Shown: positions 7,914 to 15,883 of the stretch, in pieces | Numbering within the stretch: the stretch's first letter is position 1 | Layout: each line of letters opens with the position of its first letter | Assembly (NCBI RefSeq): GCF_044386045.1 | Contig: NZ_JBISCD010000040.1 | Location: 310,001-374,000, forward strand | Length of the DNA: 64,000 nucleotides | Origin: Thalassobellus sediminis | GTDB taxonomy: Bacteria > Bacteroidota > Bacteroidia > Flavobacteriales > Flavobacteriaceae | Direction: 5' to 3' | Position numbers and translations under genes: made by a program | The notes under the pieces: generated by a model | Told to the model about the DNA's origin: nothing | Databases searched by the model: none | Seen by the model: only the letters and a program-made list of their open reading frames with translations

Positions 7914-8294
7914 TTAAAAATCTCTTTTAATAAATCCATTATCATATACTCTAAAAACGTATCCGCCTTCTTGTAATAAAATGAATATAAAATATAATAC
8001 TAAGAAAATTGCTATCCATACAACAGAACGTCTTAATCCTTTAGTTTCATCACGCATGTGCATGAAATCCCAAGTAATATAATATGCTTTTACTAAAGTT
8101 AGTATAATAAAAACCCAGTTAAGAGCTTTCATACCCAAAACCTGCCCCATTAAAACTTCTGGTTTATATATACCAAGTACAACTTCTATAGCTGTTACAA
8201 AAGTTAAAAAGATTAAAACACCCCAAATTTTTTGAGTATTAGATTTAAACTTCCAAAGCCCTCTAAATATTTCTAATTTATGTTCGTGTGCCAT
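7914..8294 (-). CDS. cytochrome c oxidase subunit IV family protein
   Basis: A 126-residue protein with three membrane helices (about residues 24-43, 55-72 and 88-110) and the phrase AYYITWDFMHMRDE between helices 2 and 3. This is the prokaryotic subunit IV (COX4_pro) pattern. The subunit is structural, stabilising the aa3-type oxidase rather than carrying cofactors. It follows the 327-residue subunit III gene by 53 bp and is closed by a strong terminator. The length is normal for the Bacteroidota form. Confidence 0.88.
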   Translation of the reverse strand: MAHEHKLEIFRGLWKFKSNTQKIWGVLIFLTFVTAIEVVLGIYKPEVLMGQVLGMKALNWVFIILTLVKAYYITWDFMHMRDETKGLRRSVVWIAIFLVLYFIFILLQEGGYVFRVYDNGFIKRDF

Positions 8295-8347
8295 TTTTTA
8301 TGCTTTTAAAATCCCGATTATTTAGGAATAAAAATATTATTATATAA

Positions 8348-9331
8348 TTAAACTAGGTAGAAGAATGTAAATACAAATACCCAAACTAAATCTACAAAGT
8401 GCCAGTATAAACCAACTTTCTCTACCATTTCATAGCTTTTACGTCTTTCGTAAGTTCCTAATACCACATTAAAGAAAATAATGATATTAATTACAACACC
8501 TGAAAATACGTGAAAACCGTGAAAGCCTGTAATAAAGAAAAAGAAATCTGCAAATAATGGAGAACCATATTCATTTACATGCAAATTAGCACCTTCAACC
8601 ACAGCTGTACCATTAGTTTTTAACTGCTTTAATGATTCTTCTCTAGATAAAACTGTTTTCTCACCTTCATCATTTATTATTTGAGTTCTAACTAACACAT
8701 TTTCATGCGATTCTAAACCATGTATAACTTCATCAACAGTATAAGTTGGTAATGTTCCTTCTCCAACAAACCATAATCCATTTTTTCTTTCATGCTGATC
8801 TCTTTCTGCATGTGCATCGGCTACAACAAAATCTCTAAGTGCTACACGATGACCATCAGTATCTACAAATTGAAGAATATTTCCTCCTTTTGTTTGTACA
8901 GCACCATAATCCCCTTGAATAAATGTCGCCCATTCCCAAGCTTGAGATCCCACAAATATTAAACCACCAATGATGGTTAAAAACATGTAGATTGTTACTT
9001 TAGCTTTATTTAAATGATGTCCTGCATCTACAGCTAATACCATAGTTACAGACGACATAATAAGCACAAATGTCATAAATGCTACATATATCATTGGCAG
9101 GTCTTGACCATGTAAAAACGGCACGTGCGTAAACACTTCATCGGCAATTGGCCATGCATCAATAAACTTAAATCTTGAAAATCCGTAGGCTGCTAAAAAG
9201 CCTGAAAATGTTAAAGCATCTGAAACAATGAAAAACCACATCATCATTTTTCCATAACTTGCTTTTAACGGTTCGTTACCGCCTCCCCAAGTTTTGCCTT
9301 CTGTTCCAGTAGTTACAACTGTAGTACTCAT
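8348..9331 (-). CDS. coxC: cytochrome c oxidase subunit III (long form with soluble insert)
   Basis: A 327-residue heme-copper oxidase subunit III. Membrane helices with family motifs are visible: MMWFFIVSDALTFSGF, the QAWEWATF end of a helix (130-138), FFFITGFHGFHVFSG (263-277) and YWHFVDLVWVFVF near the C-terminus, with the WHFVD motif. Between residues about 145 and 250 there is a hydrophilic stretch of roughly 100 residues that classical subunit III lacks. The start is 126 bp downstream of the other subunit III gene, and a TATTTTTG box at 9358-9365 (minus strand) could be a secondary promoter. It forms part of the proton-pumping terminal oxidase with CoxA/CoxB of the act operon. Confidence 0.93.
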   Translation of the reverse strand: MSTTVVTTGTEGKTWGGGNEPLKASYGKMMMWFFIVSDALTFSGFLAAYGFSRFKFIDAWPIADEVFTHVPFLHGQDLPMIYVAFMTFVLIMSSVTMVLAVDAGHHLNKAKVTIYMFLTIIGGLIFVGSQAWEWATFIQGDYGAVQTKGGNILQFVDTDGHRVALRDFVVADAHAERDQHERKNGLWFVGEGTLPTYTVDEVIHGLESHENVLVRTQIINDEGEKTVLSREESLKQLKTNGTAVVEGANLHVNEYGSPLFADFFFFITGFHGFHVFSGVVINIIIFFNVVLGTYERRKSYEMVEKVGLYWHFVDLVWVFVFTFFYLV

Positions 9332-9457
9332 ATACGTTGGTTATTTTTTAAGTTGCACAAAAATAATCATTTTATTTATCTGACGAAATATACAACCGTA
9401 AATTTTAAACTATGATAAATGTTAGTTTTATTGAATTTTAAATGATATTAAAATAAA

Positions 9458-10039
9458 CTACCCTACAAATCTTAATAACAAATATAGGAATACCCAAAGT
9501 ATACCTACAAAATGCCAAAAAGTTGCAGCTAATTCAAACCCTAGTATTTTTATTGCACTATACTTTTGTTTAAAATGATTATAAATTACAACTAAAATAC
9601 ATATTAACCCAGCTACTACATGTAATACATGAAAAAATGCTATCAAAAAAATAAAAGAAGACTTAGGATTACTTATTTCTCCTGTAAAACGATAACCAGC
9701 TTCTATTAAAGCCTCGAAACCTGCAAATTGTAAAAACACAAATAAAACACCTAAACCTAGAGTTGATATTAACAAAAGAGATGTAAGTGATCTATTTTCT
9801 TTTATTAAAGCTTGTTTTGCAAAAATAAAAGTCAAACTACTTAGCAAAACAACAAAAACGCTTATTAAAAAAATATTTGGAAGTTCTAATTCTGTAGCCC
9901 AATCTGGTCTATTTCTACTAATAATGACTGCACTTGTTAAACCTGCAAAAGCCATAAAAAGTGAAATAAGGCTAAACCACAGCATCATTTTTTTTGCTCT
10001 ACTATTTTTTTCTTCTGAAGTTCCTTGTGTTAAATCCAT
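9458..10039 (-). CDS. cytochrome c oxidase subunit III (short form)
   Basis: A 193-residue subunit III-family protein with five membrane helices. Typical motifs are KKMMLWFSLISLFMAFAGL near the N-terminus, FFHVLHVVAGL (histidine-rich helix) and the C-terminal FWHFVGILWVFLYLLL. It starts 2 bp after ctaB ends and precedes the longer subunit III gene. Two neighbouring subunit III genes are common in Bacteroidota; whether both polypeptides sit in one enzyme is not known from sequence. It has no soluble insert, unlike its neighbour. Confidence 0.9.
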   Translation of the reverse strand: MDLTQGTSEEKNSRAKKMMLWFSLISLFMAFAGLTSAVIISRNRPDWATELELPNIFLISVFVVLLSSLTFIFAKQALIKENRSLTSLLLISTLGLGVLFVFLQFAGFEALIEAGYRFTGEISNPKSSFIFLIAFFHVLHVVAGLICILVVIYNHFKQKYSAIKILGFELAATFWHFVGILWVFLYLLLRFVG

Positions 10040-10041
10040 GA

Positions 10042-10935
10042 TTAACTTATAAATTTATCGACAACATAAACAATTTGAATCAGTGTTATATATAAAACAC
10101 TAGCCAACATCAATTGTTTTGCAGCCTGCTCAGTCATTTTTTTAAATAATTTGATCGCATAATACAACATACCTAACCCTAAAATAAAGACTAAAATAGC
10201 TGGTATTATTGATAGATGTAAATCTCCTGTAAAACCAAATACAGGAATAATAGAAACAAGTATCGTCCAAATAGTATACATCATAACTTGCACTGCTGTT
10301 CCTTTATCTTGCTTTCCTGTAGGCAACATAAAAAATCCACCTTTTTTATAATCTTCAAACAAAAACCAACCAATAGCCCAAAAGTGAGGAAATTGCCAGA
10401 AAAACTGTAATGCAAATAAAGTCCCTGGTTCTATTCCAAAATCATCTGTCGCAGCTACCCAACCTAACATAAAAGGTATAGCACCAGGTATAGCACCAAC
10501 AAATACAGAAATAGGTGTTTTTGTTTTTAATGGTGTATAAACACAGGTATATATAAAAATAGAAATAGCCCCAAACATGGCTGTTTGCTTATTAATAGTA
10601 TATAATATAATAATACCTAATAATGTAAAAATAGAGGCGATAATAAAAGCAGTGTTAACCGACATGCGTCCCGCAGGAATAGGTCTATTTTTGGTACGAT
10701 CCATTAAAGCATCTAAATCTTTTTCAATAATTTGATTAAATGCATTAGAAGCACCTACCATAAAATAACCTCCTAAGCCTAGTAAAATTAAGGTTTTAAA
10801 GTCAACCGTATCTACGCCCAATAAATAACCAGCAATAGATGAAAAAACCACACTTAATGCCAATCGCATTTTAGTGATTTCTTTAAAATCTGAAATTACA
10901 GAAGGAGCTGATAATGAAGTTTTTGAATTACTCAA
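10042..10935 (-). CDS. ctaB: protoheme IX farnesyltransferase
   Basis: Converts heme b to heme o by adding a farnesyl group, the first step to heme a for the oxidase. The 297-residue UbiA-type membrane enzyme has the prenyl-diphosphate motif NAFNQIIEKDLDALMDRT (N and D residues in NxxxDxxxDxxxxRT), followed by NRPIPAG, and the second acidic loop WFLFEDYKKGGFFMLP. About nine helices are visible. The start codon appears to be TTG at 10935: no ATG exists between it and the promoter, and the next Met (residue 23) would remove the conserved N-terminus. It is the first gene of the unit ctaB-coxIII-coxIII-coxIV. Confidence 0.94.
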   Translation of the reverse strand: MSNSKTSLSAPSVISDFKEITKMRLALSVVFSSIAGYLLGVDTVDFKTLILLGLGGYFMVGASNAFNQIIEKDLDALMDRTKNRPIPAGRMSVNTAFIIASIFTLLGIIILYTINKQTAMFGAISIFIYTCVYTPLKTKTPISVFVGAIPGAIPFMLGWVAATDDFGIEPGTLFALQFFWQFPHFWAIGWFLFEDYKKGGFFMLPTGKQDKGTAVQVMMYTIWTILVSIIPVFGFTGDLHLSIIPAILVFILGLGMLYYAIKLFKKMTEQAAKQLMLASVLYITLIQIVYVVDKFIS

Positions 10936-10971
10936 TGTGTCTTTCGCTTAATCGCTTTTATATAGCGAGTG

Positions 10972-11002
10972 CAAAGATACTTTATAAAACCATTTTGAGC
11001 AA
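10972..11002 (-). promoter_or_regulatory. Bacteroidota-type promoter of ctaB
   Basis: On the minus strand TTG (11002-11000), a 20-bp spacer and TATCTTTG (10979-10972) match TTG-N17-23-TAnnTTTG. The predicted start near 10965 gives a leader of about 30 nt to the TTG start codon of ctaB. Confidence 0.68.
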
Positions 11003-11050
11003 TGCTTTTAAAGGTAAATTAAAATAGATGGTTATCAATAAAAATATTTT

Positions 11051-11134
11051 GGGCGTAAACCAAAGGGGCGGACTTTCACTACTCACTTCCTCCTTAGGTC
11101 GGCGAGCTCAAACATACCGTTCAATCCCTAACGC
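11051..11134. repeat. 84-bp dispersed element, copy 1
   Basis: It begins GGGCGT and ends CAATCCCTAACGC. It aligns without gaps to 34817-34900, with about 12 differences in 84. Its ends are nearly complementary (GCGTAA against TAACGC), and an internal stem, CTCAC (11082-11086) with GCGAG (11102-11106), pairs fully only on the minus-strand RNA, through a G-U pair. It is far richer in G+C than the flanking DNA. The ACGC end lies 15 bp beyond the stop of the minus-strand gene at 11150, so it would be in that gene's 3' untranslated region. I recall similar GGGCGT...ACGC intergenic sequences in other flavobacteria but cannot verify this here. Confidence 0.8.
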
Positions 11135-11149
11135 AAAAAGTTAACAGAC

Positions 11150-13249
11150 TTAGTTATCAAAATACCAATTAAATAAATCGGTACGAATTCCAAAATTAAA
11201 CCACACCGTATCATTTTTAAACGTTGTGCTTGTTCTAGCTTCAGGATTAAAGTTTCTAACAGTAATATCTGTAAATACTTTTAAATTAAATGCCGGATTT
11301 ACAATATAACCCGCTTGTAAATTTCCGTTAAATATATTTGTTTTAATACCTTGTCCTACTTCTACGCCTGTATCAAAAGGTCTATCATTATAATCTCTAT
11401 AAATATCAGCTCCATAACTAAAATCATCAGTACCATCATTAAAATCTAAACCACGAACACCAAAAATAAGTTTCGCATCGGCATACCAACGTTTATAATT
11501 ATAACGCCCTATAAAAATGGCTTCGCTAAAATTAGCACCCCATAAATGCGCCATAGATTGGTTATTATGTGCATAATTTAAAACAACCGTATTATGAGAA
11601 TACGTAAAAGGACGCACTCGGTTATATTCAAACTGAAGCATTAAATTATCAACTTTAAAAGCATTAAAATATTTTACCCCAATTTGATACCCGAATTTAT
11701 TTTTCCAACTTTTTTCTCCGCCTTTAATATCGCTTAACGAGAATTCATCTAGAATAAACTGACTGTAAATATTCACATTATCATTCCATTTATATTTTCC
11801 CGAAGCTCCTAAAATAGCATTTCCTGCGCCTTGACCTGTTTCAAACTCAATAGCCCTGTAAAATATAATAGGGTTTAAATAATTCACATCAAAACCTCTA
11901 TCGTTACTATTAGTCCATAGCACAGATTCAAACAACCCAATATTTAATCGTTTAGACACATTCCAACTTAAATAATGATTGGCGATATATTTTGTTAAAA
12001 AGGCTTTATCATTTTCAACTTCGGGTCTTACATCTTTTAGCCACATCCATGTATTGGTATATTTTATTTTCCAAAACTTGGTATTCAATTTTAAAAATGG
12101 ATGTGGACTTGCAACATCACTTAACAATAACGACCTGTATCCATCACCAATAAAATTTTTACCATGCCCAAATTGAACATTAATAAACTTTGCTGGCGTA
12201 TACGACATATAAGCTTCTGCAACCGGATAATCATAAGAATCGGTTTTAAATCGTTTTGCAATACCACGACCAGGAATAATTGCTGGATCTGGACCAAAAG
12301 CTTTTAAACTTTCAGCATAATTGTTTACATATTGTGCAAAACGTCCTTGACTTTCAAAAACCGATGCGTAAAAATTAAACTTTTTACCCAAACCTCCTTG
12401 TACTAAAAAACCTCTGGTATTATTATATGTTGTATTAAATTCAGCATCGGTATCTTTTCCAATTTGTAAATCGAAAATAGGATCGATAGTAAACCAATAA
12501 TCTTCACCCTGTAATTGCACTAAATGTTCATTCCAAAGTTTTCTTCCTGCCCAAGTGTCTGTTTCTTTTAATAACTTTTGTTTTTCAGCTTTAAAATCGT
12601 AATATTTTGAAACTTCCTCATAAACAAATGGTTTTGAAGCAGTATGACTGTTGGTTCCTATAAGATTCATTTGTCTATCAAACCTTGAGTAATCGCTATG
12701 GGTAAACTGAATATTTAACTGACTTTTATAAGCTTCGTTTTCAAAAACTTTTAAATCATCATTAACTCTATCAAACTCTGATTTTGCTTCCTGTTCTAAT
12801 TTTGAAATTTCTTTTTCCTTTGCTAAATCTTGCGTTGTAACTGTTTGATTAACTAAAGGTATCTTAATTGGAATAGAATACTGCTTGTAAGTCTTTCTAC
12901 CATTATAAGTAGCCGGTTTTATTTTTGAAAAGCTTGAAAAAACACGCTTAACTTCGGTTTTTAGCTCATCATACATGGCATCCACATAAATCACACGAAA
13001 CACTCCTGTTGTATCTACTTCAAAAAGGACAATAACTTCACCTTTATAATTTTTATTTAAAACCTTTTGAGGTATTTTAAAATTCTCATAAATATGAGTA
13101 AATACATTTTTATCAAAACAATTTTGAAGAGAATCTATAGCGGCACTTTCACAATTTGAAAAAACTGGTGGCTTTTCGTAATAAGAATGACTTTGAGCAT
13201 ACATATTGTATTGAACTAAAAGTAGGAGTAGTACAATGTATTGCCTCAT
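11150..13249 (-). CDS. remB: RemB-like outer-membrane protein with N-terminal TonB-C-like module
   Basis: A 699-residue protein. Residues 1-19 are a signal peptide (ends YAQ). Residues about 27-132 look like a TonB C-terminal module: PPVFSNCE, a second Cys in LQNCFDK, then GEVIVLFEVDTTGVFR and YKQYSIPIKI, which follow the two TonB genes upstream closely in pattern. From about residue 230 to the end, alternating aromatic beta strands and the final FNFGIRTDLFNWYFDN indicate an outer-membrane beta barrel. The position behind sprA-gcvH-vanZ-tonB matches remB of Flavobacterium johnsoniae, whose product is linked to gliding. The symbol rests on that synteny and the barrel. Copy 1 of the 84-bp element lies just past the stop. 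Confidence 0.72.
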   Translation of the reverse strand: MRQYIVLLLLLVQYNMYAQSHSYYEKPPVFSNCESAAIDSLQNCFDKNVFTHIYENFKIPQKVLNKNYKGEVIVLFEVDTTGVFRVIYVDAMYDELKTEVKRVFSSFSKIKPATYNGRKTYKQYSIPIKIPLVNQTVTTQDLAKEKEISKLEQEAKSEFDRVNDDLKVFENEAYKSQLNIQFTHSDYSRFDRQMNLIGTNSHTASKPFVYEEVSKYYDFKAEKQKLLKETDTWAGRKLWNEHLVQLQGEDYWFTIDPIFDLQIGKDTDAEFNTTYNNTRGFLVQGGLGKKFNFYASVFESQGRFAQYVNNYAESLKAFGPDPAIIPGRGIAKRFKTDSYDYPVAEAYMSYTPAKFINVQFGHGKNFIGDGYRSLLLSDVASPHPFLKLNTKFWKIKYTNTWMWLKDVRPEVENDKAFLTKYIANHYLSWNVSKRLNIGLFESVLWTNSNDRGFDVNYLNPIIFYRAIEFETGQGAGNAILGASGKYKWNDNVNIYSQFILDEFSLSDIKGGEKSWKNKFGYQIGVKYFNAFKVDNLMLQFEYNRVRPFTYSHNTVVLNYAHNNQSMAHLWGANFSEAIFIGRYNYKRWYADAKLIFGVRGLDFNDGTDDFSYGADIYRDYNDRPFDTGVEVGQGIKTNIFNGNLQAGYIVNPAFNLKVFTDITVRNFNPEARTSTTFKNDTVWFNFGIRTDLFNWYFDN

Positions 13250-13304
13250 AATTTTATTAAAAGTTAATTAAATCCGAAAGATAGTATTTTTTAAAATACT
13301 GGTA

Positions 13305-13339
13305 TAAAAAACCGCTATCATATTGAGATGATAACGGTT
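13305..13339 (-). terminator. rho-independent terminator after the second tonB-like gene
   Basis: On the minus strand AACCGTTATCAT and ATGATAGCGGTT form a 12-bp stem (one G-U pair) with a 6-nt loop, followed by TTTTT. It lies 25 bp after the stop of 13364-14152, separating that gene from the RemB-like gene. Confidence 0.85.
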
Positions 13340-13363
13340 ATAAGTATTTAAAATTGTAACTCT

Positions 13364-14152
13364 TTAATTCTGTACTTGAAACACTATAGGTATACTATAA
13401 AGAACTCCAACATTTTTATTATTCTGTTTTCCTGGAGTCATTTCTGGAATCATATTAATGACACGTTCTGCCTCTTCATCTAATTTTGGATGTGGTGATC
13501 TTGTTTTTATATTAGTCACACGACCTGTTTTGTCGACAGTAAATTGAACATCAATTTTTTGTCTACCAGATAAACCATAGTCTGAAGCAATATCACTTCC
13601 ATCAAACTTCCTTTGAATAAGTTTTGTAATTTTTTGAGACAGACATTTACGTTTATCATCATTTGACTTTTTATTTTCACATCCTGGATAAACAGGCACA
13701 TTTTGTATAAAAGCAACAGGAATATCGTCTATTTCTTTTGGTTCATCACTCACAATGACATCTGTTGGTTTTAATACTGGATCTGATTGTAATATTGGAT
13801 CAGAAGTATCAGTAATAAAAATATCTGGTGTAGTATCTGGTACTTCAATAAATTTTTCTGTAGGCGCTTTAACTTTTTGCTCTACAGGCTCATTAACAAC
13901 TTTAACCTCTGGTTTAATAATTGGAATACTAATAGATGAATCAATTTCAATTGGTGGTAGATCACCATACTTAGAAATTCTTGTTTCAAACTTCATCTCA
14001 AGCAAACCATAGGCTGCTAGTAAACACACAATTAATCCTACTTGGAAGTAAAGGGTGGAGTTTTTTTGTAAATTTGCATCATGCTTTTGTGATTTTTTCA
14101 CGATTTGCTCATTTTGCCGAATGAGTTCGTGAGTTTTCTTTTGATTACTCAT
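13364..14152 (-). CDS. TonB-family energy transducer (second, diverged copy)
   Basis: A 262-residue protein with a cytoplasmic N-terminus, one membrane helix (about residues 33-50), an extended periplasmic linker rich in Pro, Asp, Val and Ile, and a C-terminal TonB domain (about 145-262) ending YSIPIVFQVQN. It shares the unusual prefix VPVYPGCE plus a second Cys (KRKCLSQKI) with the neighbour at 14284-15003 and is clearly its tandem paralogue. The Pro-rich PPPP tract of the neighbour is missing. TonB couples the proton-motive force to outer-membrane receptors through ExbBD, which is not in this window. Hairpin terminators on both sides suggest it is transcribed separately. Confidence 0.85.
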   Translation of the reverse strand: MSNQKKTHELIRQNEQIVKKSQKHDANLQKNSTLYFQVGLIVCLLAAYGLLEMKFETRISKYGDLPPIEIDSSISIPIIKPEVKVVNEPVEQKVKAPTEKFIEVPDTTPDIFITDTSDPILQSDPVLKPTDVIVSDEPKEIDDIPVAFIQNVPVYPGCENKKSNDDKRKCLSQKITKLIQRKFDGSDIASDYGLSGRQKIDVQFTVDKTGRVTNIKTRSPHPKLDEEAERVINMIPEMTPGKQNNKNVGVLYSIPIVFQVQN

Positions 14153-14211
14153 AATAATTAAAGTTTATATGTTAATATTATGATAAAGTCGCAATAAGCA
14201 TACCAAAAAAG

Positions 14212-14242
14212 AAATCCCGTTACAAAACTTGTAACGGGATTT
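14212..14242. terminator. strong rho-independent terminator between the two tonB genes
   Basis: AAATCCCGTTACAA-AAC-TTGTAACGGGATTT is a perfect 14-bp stem with a 3-nt loop and A/T tracts on both sides, so it can act in either direction. It follows the stop of the tonB gene at 14284. Confidence 0.9.
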
Positions 14243-14251
14243 TATATTATA

Positions 14252-14277
14252 GATTCCTGTCATTCACAGGAATGACA
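14252..14277. repeat. short intergenic hairpin of the GGAATGACA family
   Basis: TTCCTGT (14254-14260) and ACAGGAA (14266-14272) form a 7-bp stem with loop CATTC, followed by TGACA. A related unit ending GGGAATGACA lies at 36940-36960, and a degenerate dyad ATTCCT-TC-AGGAAT at 61505-61518. Such units are frequent in intergenic DNA of flavobacteria. Confidence 0.55.
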
Positions 14278-14283
14278 AACTAA

Positions 14284-15003
14284 CTAATCTTGTACTTGAA
14301 AAATAATAGGTAAAGAATATGGAACGTTTACTGGCTTACCACGTTGTTTCCCTGGCTTCATTTTTGGTAACATATTAATAACTCTTGCTGCTTCCTTTTC
14401 TAATGCTGGATGCGGAGCTCTTGCACGAATACCTGTAATAGCTCCAGTTTTATCAATTTTAAATATAACATTAATACGTTGTCTGCCACTTAATCCTAAA
14501 TCACTTGCCAAATCAGTATTAAACTTCCTTTGCACAAATTGAGTTATTTTTTTAGACATACAATCTCTTTTCTTAGTATTACTGCCTTTTTCGCAACCTG
14601 GAAAAACTGGTACATTTTCAATAACAGAAAATGGCACATCAACATCTTCTTCTACTTCTCCAACTTCTACTTCTTCAACCTCAACAATCTCTGTTTCTTG
14701 ATCAACTTCAGTAGATTCTATAACAGTTTCTTCAACTTCCTCTTCATCTTCTACAATCTCAATTACTTCAGGAGCTGCTGGAGGTGGTGGCGGAGGTGGA
14801 GGTGTTTGTAATTGTTCGGTAATTGGAATTTCTTCATCATCCAAATCATCTAAATTTAGTTGTCCTATATCAATATCAGACTTGTCATAAGTTTTGTAAT
14901 TGATAGCAAAATTTGTTAAAAACAACATTAAAGCTAAGCCAATTGCGAAATAAAGTGAACTATTACGTCCAACATTTGCTTTAGGATTTTTTTTAGGTTC
15001 CAT
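14284..15003 (-). CDS. tonB: TonB-family energy transducer
   Basis: A 239-residue protein with a basic cytoplasmic start, one membrane helix (about residues 16-33), the classical Pro-rich tract (TPPPPPPPPAAPE, about 66-80), a strongly acidic Glu/Val linker, and a C-terminal TonB domain (about 135-239) with VPVFPGCE, RKF, GLSGRQRINVIFKIDKTG and the end YSLPIIFQVQD. It energises TonB-dependent receptors in the outer membrane. It follows vanZ by 69 bp in the conserved maeB-ruvA-sprA-gcvH-vanZ-tonB order. The two cysteines in FPGCE and KRDCMSK may form a disulfide; this is not tested. Confidence 0.93.
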   Translation of the reverse strand: MEPKKNPKANVGRNSSLYFAIGLALMLFLTNFAINYKTYDKSDIDIGQLNLDDLDDEEIPITEQLQTPPPPPPPPAAPEVIEIVEDEEEVEETVIESTEVDQETEIVEVEEVEVGEVEEDVDVPFSVIENVPVFPGCEKGSNTKKRDCMSKKITQFVQRKFNTDLASDLGLSGRQRINVIFKIDKTGAITGIRARAPHPALEKEAARVINMLPKMKPGKQRGKPVNVPYSLPIIFQVQD

Positions 15004-15072
15004 AATTTTTTATTGTTTTACTCAGGATTGCTAAAATAACTATTTATTTACCAAAAAAGCAAGCCTTTATAT

Positions 15073-15447
15073 TTATTTAACGCCAATATTTTTTTTCAGA
15101 ACTAAAACTAGAACTGTTAATAATACTCCTGATGAGTTTGCAAAAACATCATAAATGTCCATTGACCTGTAAACAGTTAATGTATCTTGTAACACTTCAA
15201 TAATTATACCAAAAATTATTGAAATAACTGCAGCATAAGTAATTGCCTTTTTTTCTTTATAACTAAAATTGTATCGAAATGTACAAAACCATAAAAAGGC
15301 TAACAAACTATAGGCAAGAAAATGAAATATTTTATCTCCAAAACTTACTCCAATATCAGGAACATTATTAAGCTTTACTAAACTAGCATAAATTAATACG
15401 AGTGTATAAATTATACTTATTGCTAATGCTTTTTTTTTAAGCACCAA
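15073..15447 (-). CDS. VanZ-like family membrane protein
   Basis: A 124-residue protein with four membrane helices and the VanZ-like motifs KIFHFLAYSLLAFLWF and EVLQDTLTVYRSMDIYDVFANSSG (the phrase QxxxxxRxxDIxDxxANxxG). The role of VanZ-like proteins in Bacteroidota is unknown; VanZ itself confers low-level teicoplanin resistance. The start is either TTG at 15447 or GTG at 15444, both inside the end of gcvH (overlap of about 10 bp), so translation is probably coupled. No ATG lies nearby. Confidence 0.85.
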   Translation of the reverse strand: MVLKKKALAISIIYTLVLIYASLVKLNNVPDIGVSFGDKIFHFLAYSLLAFLWFCTFRYNFSYKEKKAITYAAVISIIFGIIIEVLQDTLTVYRSMDIYDVFANSSGVLLTVLVLVLKKNIGVK

Positions 15448-15817
15448 TTAAAGCTTTATAATCATCAGCAGACATTAAACCATCTACTTGAGATATATCT
15501 GAACATTTAACTTTTATCATCCAACCATCTCCATAAGGATCAGTATTTACTTTTTCTGGCTCATCTTCTAGAGATTCATTAAACTCTATTATTTCACCTG
15601 ATAAAGGCAAAAATAAATCAGACACCGTTTTAACAGCTTCAACAGTTCCAAAAACCTCTTCGGCTTCTAAAGTTTCATCAAGAGTTTCAACTTCAACATA
15701 AACAATATCACCTAACTCACTTTGTGCAAAATCGGTAATACCAATGGTAGCTATATCGCCATCTATTTTAATCCACTCGTGGTCTTTAGTATATTTTAAT
15801 TCTGATGGAATATTCAT
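15437..15817 (-). CDS. gcvH: glycine cleavage system H protein
   Basis: The lipoyl carrier that shuttles the aminomethyl group between the P, T and L proteins of glycine cleavage. Starting at the ATG at 15817 the protein has 126 residues, the usual family length; a TTG start at 15844 would add nine residues not found in the family. The lipoylated lysine is Lys63, in VEAVKTVSDL, and the N-terminus IPSELKYTKDHEW is typical. GcvP and GcvT are not in the window. It lies between sprA and vanZ, a stable but functionally unexplained linkage in flavobacteria. Confidence 0.95.
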   Translation of the reverse strand: MNIPSELKYTKDHEWIKIDGDIATIGITDFAQSELGDIVYVEVETLDETLEAEEVFGTVEAVKTVSDLFLPLSGEIIEFNESLEDEPEKVNTDPYGDGWMIKVKCSDISQVDGLMSADDYKALIGA

Positions 15818-15883
15818 TTTATTATTTTTAATTGTAGAAGACAAATGTATTTATTCAAACTTTAAATTCAAACAGAATATATG

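Noticed and set aside
11051..11134. 84-bp element as an integron attC site
   Set aside because: The complementary ends recall attC, but the core sequences do not match the attC core consensus, there is no cassette array, and no integrase gene is present.
13516..13716. 66-residue minus-strand frame inside the second TonB gene
   Set aside because: It overlaps the conserved TonB domain in another frame, without motif or start context.
14530..14811. 93-residue plus-strand frame rich in Phe and Trp
   Set aside because: It is the antisense of the acidic and proline-rich linker of tonB; its composition is explained by that.
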